Positions 35,475 through 43,852 are shown, counted from the first letter of the stretch. The stretch: DNA of 64,000 nt from Mycolicibacterium sp. TY81 (GCF_018326285.1 NZ_AP023362.1:1116001-1180000); one strand, 5' to 3'. Translations and numbers: made by a program. The notes: generated from the letters alone by a model not told the origin.

Positions 35475-35483
35475 ATGAGTTCT

Positions 35484-35560
35484 TCCTGAACTCTGGTAGT
35501 GAACAGTTAGAAAAAATTCATGGATGGGCGAGGGCACGTTATGCGGCACCGTGGGCGGTG
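35484..35560 (+). pseudogene. Second piece of the IS-interrupted cargo gene
   Basis: Continues the frame of 32492-32510 after removal of the IS256 pair: about 25 residues (FLNSGSEQLEKIHGWARARY, then AAPWAV), ending at the left terminal repeat of the IS3 element. No matching continuation is found on the far side of the IS3. Confidence 0.5.
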
Positions 35561-35630
35561 GGGTCTGCTGCACGAATAGGTGACATCTGAGTTGGCTTGC
35601 CCAGCATGGGCGGGCTGGAAGGATGTCCCC

Positions 35631-35939
35631 ATGGCAAGGCCCTACCCCCGCGAGTTCCGCGACGACGTCGTCCGGGTCGCTCGCAACCGCGATGACGGTG
35701 TAACGATCGAGCAGATCGCCACCGATTTCGGAGTGCACCCGATGACGCTGCAGAAATGGCTCCGTCAGGCCGACATCGACGAAGGCACCAAGCCCGGCAA
35801 GAGCGCCAGCGAGTCCGGTGAGCTGCGCGAAGCCCGACGGCGGATCAAACTGCTAGAGCAAGAGAACGAGGTGCTGCGTCGGGCCGCAGCGTATTTATCG
35901 CAGGCCAATCTGCCGGGAAAAGGGTCTACCCGCTCGTGA
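35631..35939 (+). CDS. IS3-family OrfA (HTH protein)
   Basis: A 102-residue HTH protein with a C-terminal leucine zipper: PREFRDDVVRVARNRDDGVTIEQIATDFGVHPMTLQKWLRQAD, then ELREARRRIKLLEQENEVLRRAAAYLSQANLP. The TGA overlaps the start of orfB. GGGAAAAGGG near the end offers the usual -1 slippery site that makes the OrfAB transposase. Confidence 0.9.
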   Translation: MARPYPREFRDDVVRVARNRDDGVTIEQIATDFGVHPMTLQKWLRQADIDEGTKPGKSASESGELREARRRIKLLEQENEVLRRAAAYLSQANLPGKGSTRS

Positions 35940-36795
35940 AAGAGCTCGCCGCCGACGGGATCCCCGTCGCGGTGACGTGCCGGGTACTCAAGCTCTCCCG
36001 CCAACCGTATTACCGCTGGCTGGCCGACCCCCATCACCGAGGCCGAACTCATCGAGGCCTACCGCGCCAATGCGCTGTTCGACGCGCACGCAGACGATCC
36101 GGAGTTCGGCTACCGCTACCTCGTGGAGGAGGCGCGCGATGCCCGGCGAGCCGATGGCCGAGCGCACCGCATGGCGGATCTGCTCGCAGAATCGACTGTG
36201 GAGCGTGTTTGGTAAGAAACGCGGCAAGAACGGCAAAGTCGGGCCGCCGGTGCACGACGATCTTGTCGAGCGTGACTTCACCGCTGAAGGGCCAAATCAG
36301 TTGTGGCTCAGTGACATCACTGAGCACCGCACCGGTGAGGGCAAGCTCTACCTCTGTGCGATTAAGGACGTGTTCTCCAACCGGATCGTCGGCTACAGCA
36401 TCGACTCCCGAATGAAGTCACAACTGGCCATCCGGGCACTACACAGCGCGGTAGCCCGACGCGGAGATGTCGCGGGGTGCATTCTGCACTCGGATCGCGG
36501 ATCTCAGTTCCGGTCAAGGAAATTCGTACACGCCTTGAATCAACACGAGATGGTCGGCTCTATGGGCCGTGTCGGAGCCGCCGGCGACAACGCCGCCATG
36601 GAGAGCTTCTTTAGCCTGCTGCAGAAGAACGTGCTCGACCGCCGCCGCTGGGACACCCGAGAACAACTCCGCATCGCGATCGTCACCTGGATCGAGCGCA
36701 CCTACCACCGGCGCCGCCGCCAGTCCGGCCTCGGGCGGTTGACCCCGATCGAATTCGAAGCAATCATGACCACACCGGCCAGTCAGGCCGCGTGA
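35936..36795 (+). pseudogene. IS3-family OrfB transposase with two +1 frameshifts
   Basis: Begins VKELAADGIPVAVTCRVLKLSRQPYYRWLADP, then loses frame at the C5 run 36028-36032. The next frame gives ITEAELIEAYRANALFDAHADDPEFGYRYLVEEARDA and loses frame at CCC 36142-36144. The rest is an intact rve core: LWLSDITEHRTGEGKLYLC (Asp), CILHSDRGSQFRS (Asp), GDNAAMESFFSLLQKNVL (Glu), and ends GRLTPIEFEAI. Deleting one C at each run restores a normal ~285-residue OrfB. Confidence 0.87.
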
Positions 36796-36827
36796 CCGAA
36801 ACTGTCACCTGATCGTGCAGCAGACCC

Positions 36828-36854
36828 ACTTGCTACTTTTTGCCTTTCCTGTAC
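36828..36854 (+). pseudogene. Fragment of an IS-interrupted gene (9 codons)
   Basis: Between the IS3 and an IS256 element. In the frame that continues after the IS256 element it reads TCYFLPFLY. See the larger pieces at 38339-38493 and 39985-40108. Confidence 0.4.
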
Positions 36855-38338
36855 GAGCAATGATCAGAACCTGTGGATGAGCCTCGGCGAGGCGGCGTAG
36901 GAAAGGGCGCACCTTCCCGAGGATGATCTGAATGTCGAAGGTCTGATCAAGAGCCGGCGTTGGCGCGCTGGTTCGGGAAGGTACGCCCATGCTCACGGTA
37001 GTTCACGATGCGGATTCATCCAACGAGGATGCTGGCTCGTCGCGGTCGTTGCTCGATGAGATTGTCCGCGACGGTGCCCGCCAGATGCTGGCCGCAGCGT
37101 TGCGGGCTGAGGTCGCCGCCTACATCGAGGCTCATGCCGGTGAGCTTGATGAGAACGGGCACCGGCTGGTGGTGCGCAATGGCTATCACCGCGAGCGCGA
37201 GGTGCTCACCGCGGCGGGCGCGGTGAGTGTGACCGCGCCGCGGGTCAATGACAAACGTGTTGACCCGGACACTGGTGAGCGGCAACGGTTTTCCTCGGCG
37301 ATCCTGCCGGCGTGGGTGCGCAAGTCGCCGCAGATGACCGAGGTGTTGCCGTTGCTGTATCTGCATGGCTTGTCGACCAGTGATTTCGGTCCGGCGTTGG
37401 AGCAGTTCCTGGGCTCGGGTGCCGGCTTGTCGGCCACGACGATCACCCGACTCACCACGCAGTGGCAGGACGAGGCCAAGGCCTTCGAGGCCCGTGATCT
37501 GTCGGGCACCGACTACGTCTACCTGTGGGTCGACGGCATCCATCTCAAGGTGCGCCTGGAGCAGGAGAAGCTCTGTTTGCTGGTGATGATCGGTGTGCGC
37601 GCTGACGGCCGCAAGGAGCTGGTCGCGCTCACCGACGGGTACCGGGAGTCGGCCGAGTCGTGGGCTGATCTGTTGCGGTCGTGCCGACGTCGCGGGATGA
37701 CCGCACCGGTGCTGGCCGTCGGCGATGGGGCCCTGGGGGTTCTGGAAGGCCGTGCGTGAGGTGTTCCCGGCCACCGGCGAGCAGCGGTGCTGGTTTCACA
37801 AGCAGGCCAATGTTCTTGCCTGCCTGCCAAAGTCGGCTCATCCGGGGGGCGATCGCGGCGATGCGGGAGATCTACAACGCCGAGGATATCGACCACGCGC
37901 AGGTGGCGATCAAGGCGTTCGAGGTGGACTACGGCGCCAAGTACCCCCAAGGCGGTCGCCAAGATCGTCGATGACGCCGATGTGCTGCTGGAGTTCTATA
38001 AGTACCCGGCCGAGCACTGGGTCCATCTGCGCACTACCAACCCGATCGAATCAACGTTTGCCACGGTACGTTTGAGGACCAAGGTGACCAAGGGGCCGGG
38101 TTCACGCGTCGCCGGAATGGCCATGGCTTACAAGCTGATCGACGCCGCGCAAGCCCGCTGGCGAGCCGTCAACGCACCGCACCTGGTCGCTCTGGTCCGG
38201 GCCGGCGCGATCTTCCACAAAGGCAAACTGCTCGAGCGACCCACCGACATCACCCCGTCGGCGGACTCGGCACCGACCGAATCAACTGGAACGGAGGTCG
38301 CCTGAAACAAGCCGATCCACAGGTATTGACAATTCCTC
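36855..38338 (+). mobile_element. IS256-family element (type C), inverted copy
   Basis: A 1484-base inverted copy of the 33994-35474 element, exactly three bases longer because of three single-base gains. Flanks are TTCCTGTAC (36846-36854) and TTCCTGGAC (38339-38347), a 9-bp target duplication with one mismatch. With the other copy it forms a long inverted repeat enclosing the IS3, which could support inversion. Confidence 0.9.
36989..38305 (+). pseudogene. IS256-family transposase (type C) with three +1 frameshifts
   Basis: Compared with the intact type C gene, it has one extra G at 37735-37739, one extra G at 37844-37849 and one extra C at 37944-37948. All other motifs are the same. Because an intact near-identical gene lies 1.5 kb away, these are either very recent mutations or consensus errors in a repeat that short reads cannot resolve. 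Confidence 0.9.
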
Positions 38339-38493
38339 TTCCTGGACGGACGTGAAGCTGCTGTCGTTTGGGCTTTACTTAACAGTGAACCGTGCCGAGA
38401 GCTGATCGAGTCTCTCGTCTTCTGGGACTCGAAGCGTCCACTAACGAAGAAGCTGCTGGCGCGTATCGACCTCAACCTCCTGCCGGTCGACCG
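38339..38493 (+). pseudogene. Internal piece of an IS-interrupted gene (DNA methylase-like C-terminus)
   Basis: An open frame of 51 codons between two IS256 elements: FLDGREAAVVWALLNSEP, then CRELIESLVFWDSKRPLTKK and LLARIDLNLLPVD. Removing 38494-39984 joins it in frame to 39985-40108. The LPF-(9)-LLNSEP-(8)-LVFWDSKRPLT pattern recalls the tail of adenine-specific DNA methylases of restriction systems; this is from memory and tentative. Confidence 0.5.
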
Positions 38494-39975
38494 GAGCAAT
38501 TGTCAATACCTGTGGATCGGGGTGTTTCAGGCGACCTCCGTTTCGGTGTGCTGATCGCCGTCTGACGGTGGTGTCGGTGGGGTGATGTCGGTGGGTCGTT
38601 CGAGCAGTTTGCCTTTGTGGAAGACCGCTCCGGCGCGGACGAGGGCGACCAGATGTGGGGCGTTGACGGCCCGCCAGCGGGCCTGCGCGGCGTCGATCAG
38701 CTTGTAGGCCATGGCCAATCCAGCGGCCCGCGATCCCGGACCCTTGGTGACCTTCGTTCTCAAACGCACTGTGGCGAAGGTACTTTCGATCGGATTCGTG
38801 GTACGCAGATGGATCCAGTGCTCGGCGGGGTAGTGGTAGAACTCCAGCAGGACATCGAGGTCGTCGACGATCTTGGCGACCACTTTCGGGTACTTCGCGC
38901 CGAAGGCAACCGCGAAGGCCTTGACCGCGACCTGAGCTTTGTCGATGTCTTCGGCGTTGTAGATGTCCTTGATGGCCGCCAGCGCGGCCGGATGCGCTGA
39001 CTTCGGCAGCCCGGCCAGGACGTTGGCCTGCTTGTGGAACCAGCAGCGCTGCTCCTTGGTCGACGGGAATACCTCCCGCACCGCCTTCCAGAACCCGAGC
39101 GCGCCATCGCCGACGGCCAGCACTGGGGCGGTCATGCCGCGGCGTTTGCAGTCGCGCAGCAGATCCGCCCACGACTCGCATGACTCCCGATAGCCGTCGG
39201 TGATCGCCACGAGCTCTTTGCGGCCGTCAGCGCGCACGCCGAGCATCACCAGCAGGCACAGCTTCTCCTGGTCCAGGCGGACCTTGAGGTGAATGCCGTC
39301 GACCCACAGGTAGACGTAGTCGCTGCCGGACAGGTCCCGGGCAGCGAACGTACGGGCTTCGTCTTGCCACTGCGCGGTCAGACGGGTGATCGTGGTGGCC
39401 GACAACCCGGCACCCGAGCCGAGGAACTGCTCGAGTGCGGGCCCGAAGTCGCTGGTCGATAGGCCGTGCAGATACAGCAGCGGCAGCACCTCACTCATCT
39501 GCGGAGACTTGCGTGCCCAGGCCGGCAGGATCGCCGAGGAAAACCGCTGCCGCTCACCAGAATCGGGGTCGACACGGCGATCGTTGACCCGCGGCGCCTT
39601 CACCTGCACGGCACCGGCCGCGGTCAACACCTCACGCGGCTGGTGATAGCCGTTGCGGACCACCAGTCGGTGACCGTTCTCGTCGAGCTGATCAGCGAAT
39701 GCGGCGACGTACGCGGCGACCTCGGCCTGCAGTGCAGCGGCCAACATCTGCCGGGCTCCGTCGCGGACGATCTCGTCCAACAACGACCGGCCGGCCTCGC
39801 CGCCGTTGGCCTCCTCGGCATCGTGAACTACGGTGAGCATGGGCGTACCTTCCCAACCAGCGCGCCAACGCCGGTCTTGATCGAATACCTGATTCCGTGA
39901 TGATCATCCTCGGGAAGGTGCGCCCACTTTCAGGCCGCCTCCCCGGGCCTCATCCACAGGTATTGATCATTGCTC
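38494..39975 (-). mobile_element. IS256-family element (type B), single copy with clean 9-bp duplication
   Basis: A 1482-base element flanked by the exact 9-bp duplication GGTCGACCG (38485-38493 and 39976-39984). Ends: GAGCAATTGTCAATACCTG and GAGCAATGATCAATACCTG (right end read inward). This copy fixes the element boundaries used for the others. Confidence 0.95.
38527..39840 (-). CDS. IS256-family transposase (type B), second copy
   Basis: A 437-residue intact transposase, nearly identical to the one at 32544-33857; differences include REVFPSTKEQ and NVLAGLP. Catalytic motifs LWVDGIHLKV, VGDGALGFWK and TNPIESTFATV are kept. Likely active. Confidence 0.93.
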   Translation of the reverse strand: MLTVVHDAEEANGGEAGRSLLDEIVRDGARQMLAAALQAEVAAYVAAFADQLDENGHRLVVRNGYHQPREVLTAAGAVQVKAPRVNDRRVDPDSGERQRFSSAILPAWARKSPQMSEVLPLLYLHGLSTSDFGPALEQFLGSGAGLSATTITRLTAQWQDEARTFAARDLSGSDYVYLWVDGIHLKVRLDQEKLCLLVMLGVRADGRKELVAITDGYRESCESWADLLRDCKRRGMTAPVLAVGDGALGFWKAVREVFPSTKEQRCWFHKQANVLAGLPKSAHPAALAAIKDIYNAEDIDKAQVAVKAFAVAFGAKYPKVVAKIVDDLDVLLEFYHYPAEHWIHLRTTNPIESTFATVRLRTKVTKGPGSRAAGLAMAYKLIDAAQARWRAVNAPHLVALVRAGAVFHKGKLLERPTDITPPTPPSDGDQHTETEVA

Positions 39976-39984
39976 GGTCGACCG

Positions 39985-40108
39985 CGAGTCGATCCTCAGC
40001 ACCGCTCGTGTGGAGGCTGCGCAGCTTGGCATCGATATGAACGAGCTACCGACGGAATCTGCTCTCAAGATACTTAGCGGGGAACCAGCCGCTACGACGT
40101 TGTTCTGA
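39985..40108 (+). pseudogene. C-terminal end of the IS-interrupted gene
   Basis: Continues the frame of 38339-38493 across the excised IS: RESILSTARVEAAQLGIDMN, then ELPTESALKILSGEPAATTLF and TGA. A smooth 90-codon frame across the restored target site is good evidence of a real gene before the insertion. Confidence 0.55.
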
Positions 40109-40517
40109 CTTGTTGGACAGAGGCTCGCCCGGGTGAAAACCGGGGTGCTCACGGCGGTTAGCACCCGGCTCCTGTGGCCAGGTGTCCGTTGACGTGTTGA
40201 CGTAGGCCAACAGATGGCCCACGCCAGCTCATGTTTCCACATGTCGCGCCGTGTTGACGCATTAATCAAAGGTGCTGGTAATCAACGTTATTCGCGGCTT
40301 CAATTCCCGGCAGCTACTGGATCCTCCAATCGTCAGGCTGCCGGTTGGCGGTGTTCCCACTACGCAGGCGCTACGCACAGCACCACTCTGCGTCCACTGG
40401 TGGCAGCTTGAGGCGGGCCGAAAAACATGCTCTGAACTGCGTAGTCAATCTGGCGTCCACAACTTGCCACCACTAGCACCAAATTGCGTTGAACTGGGAA
40501 TATGGCGAAAGACAATT
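40109..40517. other. Gene-free right end of the island
   Basis: No credible coding frame. It holds a hairpin at 40140-40168 (CCGGGGTGCT / AGCACCCGG, one bulge), a plausible terminator for the interrupted gene ending at 40108. It also holds the paired heptamers at 40360-40382. It is the likely attP arm beside attR. Confidence 0.5.
40360..40382 (+). repeat. Putative integrase arm-type sites, right
   Basis: Two CTACGCA heptamers 11 bases apart (40360 and 40371), 20/23 identical to 28209-28231 in the same orientation, ~140 bases inside attR. Confidence 0.45.
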
Positions 40518-40545
40518 TCCGGCTTACAGGCCAGCTCGTCCGCCC
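40518..40545 (+). repeat. attR: 28-bp copy of the rnpB 3' end
   Basis: Exact copy of 26669-26696, with no other rnpB sequence before it. It ends two bases before the stop codon of the convergent CYTH-CHAD gene, so in an empty site rnpB and that gene would abut. Confidence 0.88.
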
Positions 40546-40547
40546 CG

Positions 40548-42053
40548 CTACTTCTTCACCTTGCGCATCGCGCGGGCCAGCGCCTTGAGCGACGCGTCCA
40601 ATTGCAGCCGGGCGTACTCGGCGACCTCGGCCTCCTGCTGGTACAGGATGCCGTAGGTGAAGGTGTCCTCGCCCGCGGCATGGGCGGCCTCGGCCTGCTG
40701 GACCAGATGTCCGCGGCTGACGTAGCTGTCCTGGTGGTCGCCCAGGAGCGTCTGGATGTCCTTGGCGCAGTCGGCCACCTTCGACTCGCCCATGGCGGCA
40801 GCGGTGTAGCGAAGCCGCTTGGCGCCCTTGCGGATTCGGTGCAGCGCTTCCTCGCTGTCCTCGGCGCCCTCGGCTTCCGCCGATTCGGCCCGCCGCACCG
40901 ACTTGCGGACGCGGCGGTAGGCGCCGCCGACGGTCACCGGCTTGGCGTCCTCGTCGGCGGTGGCCGGCTGGGTGTTGTCGACGACGATCGCGTCGAGCGC
41001 GTCGAGCAGCCGGAAGTACCGCTCCGACCGCATGGCCGTCAGCGACCGGCGCAGCCCGGACTGGTAGCGCCGCTGCGAGCCCTCGACGAGGCGCTCGCGC
41101 ACCTGCCCACGAACCAGCTCCGGCGCCAGCCCCTTCAACGCGTCGTCGTACCGCATGGCGAGCACCTCGGCGTCGCGCGCCGTGCCCAGTACGGCGGCCA
41201 GCAGTTTCAGCTCGTCGAGCACCCACTCACGCTCGCCGAGATTCCCGGTCTCCTGCAGCAGGCTGCGGATCTTGCGGATCGTGACCCGCATCTGGTGCAC
41301 CGAATCGAAGGCGTCGGCGCGGACGGCGCGATCCCAGTCGATCAACTCGGCGATGTGTGCCGCGATGGCGCGGTGCACCTTGTCCGTCGGCTCGGGCGCC
41401 GCCTGGGGCGCGTCCCCGCCCCGCGCCGCGGCGAGGACCTTGGCCAGCTTGGACCCGTGCCCGGCCGGCTGCGCGCCCGCGTCGAAGAGGCGGTTGGCCA
41501 GCCGGTCGAGCACCTCGGGACCCGAGTCGGCGGCCTCCGAATCCGCGCCGACCAGCTCCAGCTCCCACTCGCGCCAGTTCTGCAGCGACTCGCCCGCCGT
41601 GGCGGTGACCCGGTCGTCGCAGAACTCGGCCAGCTCGGTGTCGTCCGGCGTGTAGAGCATCGAGACGGTGCGCTCGGTCTCGATGCGGGCGACGGGCTGC
41701 AGTGAGCGGTCGCGCACGATGGCCAGCACGATGTCGCGCAGTTCGTCAGGCACGCTCTCGCGCGCCGCGGTGATCGGCAGCCGCACCTCGGTGCGGGCGT
41801 CGGCGCCGGCGGGCAGCTTCAGGTGCCAGCCCGCATCGGTGCCGCCGGTGCGCCGGCGCAGGGTGATCTTGTGCGCCGCCAGGTCATGATCCGGAGTGTC
41901 GAAGTACACCGCGTCGAGGTGCGCGACGGGCAGTTGCTCGACCCGGCCGACGGCGGACAATCCGTCGAACGACGGGGACACCGTGCTGTCGACCACCGCG
42001 AACTTGCGTTCAATCTCGGTGTGGCGGGACGGTTTACGCTTGCCAGCGGCCAT
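40548..42053 (-). CDS. CYTH and CHAD domain-containing protein
   Basis: A 501-residue protein. Residues ~10-200 are a CYTH tunnel domain (HTEIERKFAV with the ExExK-like start, DAVYFDTPDHDL, ITLRRRTGG, WHLKLP, EWELELVG). Residues ~225-500 are a helical CHAD domain with conserved histidines (VHQMRVTIRKIRSLLQ, ALHRIRKGAKRLRYTAAAMG). CYTH members hydrolyse triphosphates such as thiamine triphosphate or inorganic triphosphate; CHAD binds polyphosphate. A polyphosphate-related role is inferred. ATG 42053 follows AAGGTG; ATG 42065 is possible. Syntenic with Rv2226. Confidence 0.9.
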   Translation of the reverse strand: MAAGKRKPSRHTEIERKFAVVDSTVSPSFDGLSAVGRVEQLPVAHLDAVYFDTPDHDLAAHKITLRRRTGGTDAGWHLKLPAGADARTEVRLPITAARESVPDELRDIVLAIVRDRSLQPVARIETERTVSMLYTPDDTELAEFCDDRVTATAGESLQNWREWELELVGADSEAADSGPEVLDRLANRLFDAGAQPAGHGSKLAKVLAAARGGDAPQAAPEPTDKVHRAIAAHIAELIDWDRAVRADAFDSVHQMRVTIRKIRSLLQETGNLGEREWVLDELKLLAAVLGTARDAEVLAMRYDDALKGLAPELVRGQVRERLVEGSQRRYQSGLRRSLTAMRSERYFRLLDALDAIVVDNTQPATADEDAKPVTVGGAYRRVRKSVRRAESAEAEGAEDSEEALHRIRKGAKRLRYTAAAMGESKVADCAKDIQTLLGDHQDSYVSRGHLVQQAEAAHAAGEDTFTYGILYQQEAEVAEYARLQLDASLKALARAMRKVKK

Positions 42054-42150
42054 GTTCACCTTCATTTGCGACCCGGGACGGGCAGTACCAACGCTGCCAT
42101 TAGGGTGCCATATCGCGGCGCGGCACCCGCTGCCGATAACGTCTTGAAGC

Positions 42151-42930
42151 GTGACCGAATTCGAGACACTGAAGTTCGCCCAGTCCGGTGCCGTCGTGAA
42201 TATCGTGCTCGACCGGCCCGAGGCGGCCAACGGCATGAACGACGCGCTGACCCGCGACCTCGCGAAGGCTGCCGCGCTGTGCGACACGGCCGGCGTGAAG
42301 GTCGTCACCCTCACCGGCGCCGGCCGGTTCTTCTGCGCCGGCGGCGACCTCAAGGCGATGGCTGCCGCCGAGGACCCGGGTGCGTTCGTCAAGGGCATCG
42401 CCGACGACCTGCACCGCGCCATGTCGACGTTCGCCCGTATGGACGCCGTGCTGATCACCGCCGTCAACGGCGTCGCCGCCGGGGCGGGCTTCCCGCTGGG
42501 CGTATCCGGTGATCTGGTGCTCGCCGCCGAGTCGGCGTCGTTCACCATGGCGTACACCAAGGCCGGCCTGAGCCCCGACGGCGGATCGTCGTATGTGCTG
42601 CCGCGGTTGATCGGCCTGCGCCGGACGCAGGAACTCATGATCACCAACCGCGTGCTGAAGGCTGCGGAGGCCGCCGACTGGGGCCTGGTCACGCGCGTCG
42701 TGCCGGACGCCGAACTGCCTGCCGCGCTCGACGCGCTGGCCGCCGAGGTCGCGACGCAGCCCGGCGGTTCGAACGCCGCCGTCAAGCAGCTGCTGCTGAC
42801 CACCTACGGCGCCGACTACGAGACCCAGCTGGAACGCGAGGGCCGGCTGATCGCCAAGTGTGCGTCGTCGGCCGACGGCAAAGAGGGCGTCGGCGCGTTC
42901 GTCGGCAAGCGCAAGCCGGAATTCGCGTAG
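42151..42930 (+). CDS. Enoyl-CoA hydratase/isomerase family protein
   Basis: A 259-residue crotonase-fold protein: NIVLDRPEAANGMNDAL, the oxyanion loop GRFFCAGGDLKAM, and AVNGVAAGAGFPLGVSGDLVLAAESASFTMAYTKAGLSPDGGSSYVLPRLIG. The second catalytic position (normally Glu of hydratases) is Asp in LSPDGGSS, which is the isomerase-like form. Substrate unknown. GTG start. It converges on panB across a long palindrome. Confidence 0.88.
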   Translation: MTEFETLKFAQSGAVVNIVLDRPEAANGMNDALTRDLAKAAALCDTAGVKVVTLTGAGRFFCAGGDLKAMAAAEDPGAFVKGIADDLHRAMSTFARMDAVLITAVNGVAAGAGFPLGVSGDLVLAAESASFTMAYTKAGLSPDGGSSYVLPRLIGLRRTQELMITNRVLKAAEAADWGLVTRVVPDAELPAALDALAAEVATQPGGSNAAVKQLLLTTYGADYETQLEREGRLIAKCASSADGKEGVGAFVGKRKPEFA

Positions 42931-42938
42931 GGATATCT

Positions 42939-43000
42939 CGCGACAAGACGCAAAACTGCCCTTCTTCTCGAGAAGAAGGGCAGTTTTGCGTCTTGTCGCG
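42939..43000. terminator. Perfect 62-bp palindrome, bidirectional terminator
   Basis: Two 31-base arms (42939-42969 and 42970-43000) are exact reverse complements with no spacer, centred on TCTCGAGA. It lies 8 bases after the enoyl-CoA hydratase stop and 6 bases beyond the panB stop. In RNA it folds as a very long stem on either strand, terminating both convergent genes. Confidence 0.85.
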
Positions 43001-43006
43001 GCTGAC

Positions 43007-43852
43007 TCAGTAGGAGTGTTCCTCGGCCGGGAACACGCTGGACGCCACCTCGGCGGCGTATTGCCGTGCAGCACGGCCCAATTCGGCCCCGACGTCGCCG
43101 AAACGCTTGACGAACTTGGCGGTCTTGCCCGCCGTCATGCCCGCCATGTCCTGCCACACCAGAACCTGCGCGTCGCAGTTGGCGCCGGCGCCGATGCCGA
43201 CGGTCGGGATGGTCAGCTTGCCGGTGATCTGGGTGGCCAGCTCTGCCGGCACCATCTCGAGTACGACGGCGATGGCACCGGCCTCGGCGACGGCGATGGC
43301 GTCGTGGATGGTCTGGTCGCCGGCCTCACCGCGGCCCTGGACCCGGAAGCCGCCGAGCCCGTTGACGCTCTGCGGGGTGAAACCGATGTGGGCCACGACG
43401 GGGATGCCGGCCTGGGTCAGTGCGGCGATCTGCTCGACCATCCGCTCACCGCCCTCCAGCTTGACCGCGTGGGCGCCGGTCTCCTTCATGAAGCGGGTCG
43501 CCGTCGCGAGAGCCTGCTGCGGGCTCGCCTCGTAGCTGCCGAACGGCAGATCAGCGACCACCAGCGCGTGCGGGGCACCCTTGACGACCGCGCGGGCCAG
43601 GGGGATCAGCTCGTCGATGGTGATGGGCAGCGTGGTGTCGTAGCCGTAGACCACGTTGGCCGCCGAATCGCCGACCAGCAGGACGGGAATCTCGGCGTCG
43701 TCGAAAATGCGGGCTGAGGAGTAGTCGTAGGCCGTGAGCATCGCCCACTTGTGGCCTTCGGCCTTCCATTTCGCCAGGTGGTGGGTACGAATCTTGGTGC
43801 GCGGGGTCGTACAGACAGACTCCGGGGCAGCGCCGTAAACCTGATCAGACAT
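43007..43852 (-). CDS. panB: 3-methyl-2-oxobutanoate hydroxymethyltransferase PanB
   Basis: A 281-residue enzyme of pantothenate synthesis that transfers a hydroxymethyl group from methylene-tetrahydrofolate to alpha-ketoisovalerate. Motifs: [37 protein letters not shown] (metal-binding Asp), [50 protein letters not shown] and [24 protein letters not shown]. Start ATG 43852 has GGACGACG upstream. Syntenic with Rv2225. The gap of 162 bases to the divergent WS/DGAT gene holds both promoters. Confidence 0.95.
   Translation of the reverse strand: MSDQVYGAAPESVCTTPRTKIRTHHLAKWKAEGHKWAMLTAYDYSSARIFDDAEIPVLLVGDSAANVVYGYDTTLPITIDELIPLARAVVKGAPHALVVADLPFGSYEASPQQALATATRFMKETGAHAVKLEGGERMVEQIAALTQAGIPVVAHIGFTPQSVNGLGGFRVQGRGEAGDQTIHDAIAVAEAGAIAVVLEMVPAELATQITGKLTIPTVGIGAGANCDAQVLVWQDMAGMTAGKTAKFVKRFGDVGAELGRAARQYAAEVASSVFPAEEHSY

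Larger units (their letters stand above)
35561..36827 (+). mobile_element. IS3-family insertion sequence
   Basis: A 1267-base element. Terminal inverted repeats: GGGTCTGCTGCACGAATAGG at the left and GGGTCTGCTGCACGATCAGG when the right end is read inward. It has orfA and orfB. Flanking bases GTG (left) and ACT (right) do not match, so no 3-4 bp duplication exists and one side has probably been deleted or rearranged. Confidence 0.85.

Noticed and set aside
40214..40411. 65-codon plus-strand frame at the right end of the island
   Set aside because: No RBS and no coding character; it overlaps the putative arm-type repeats.
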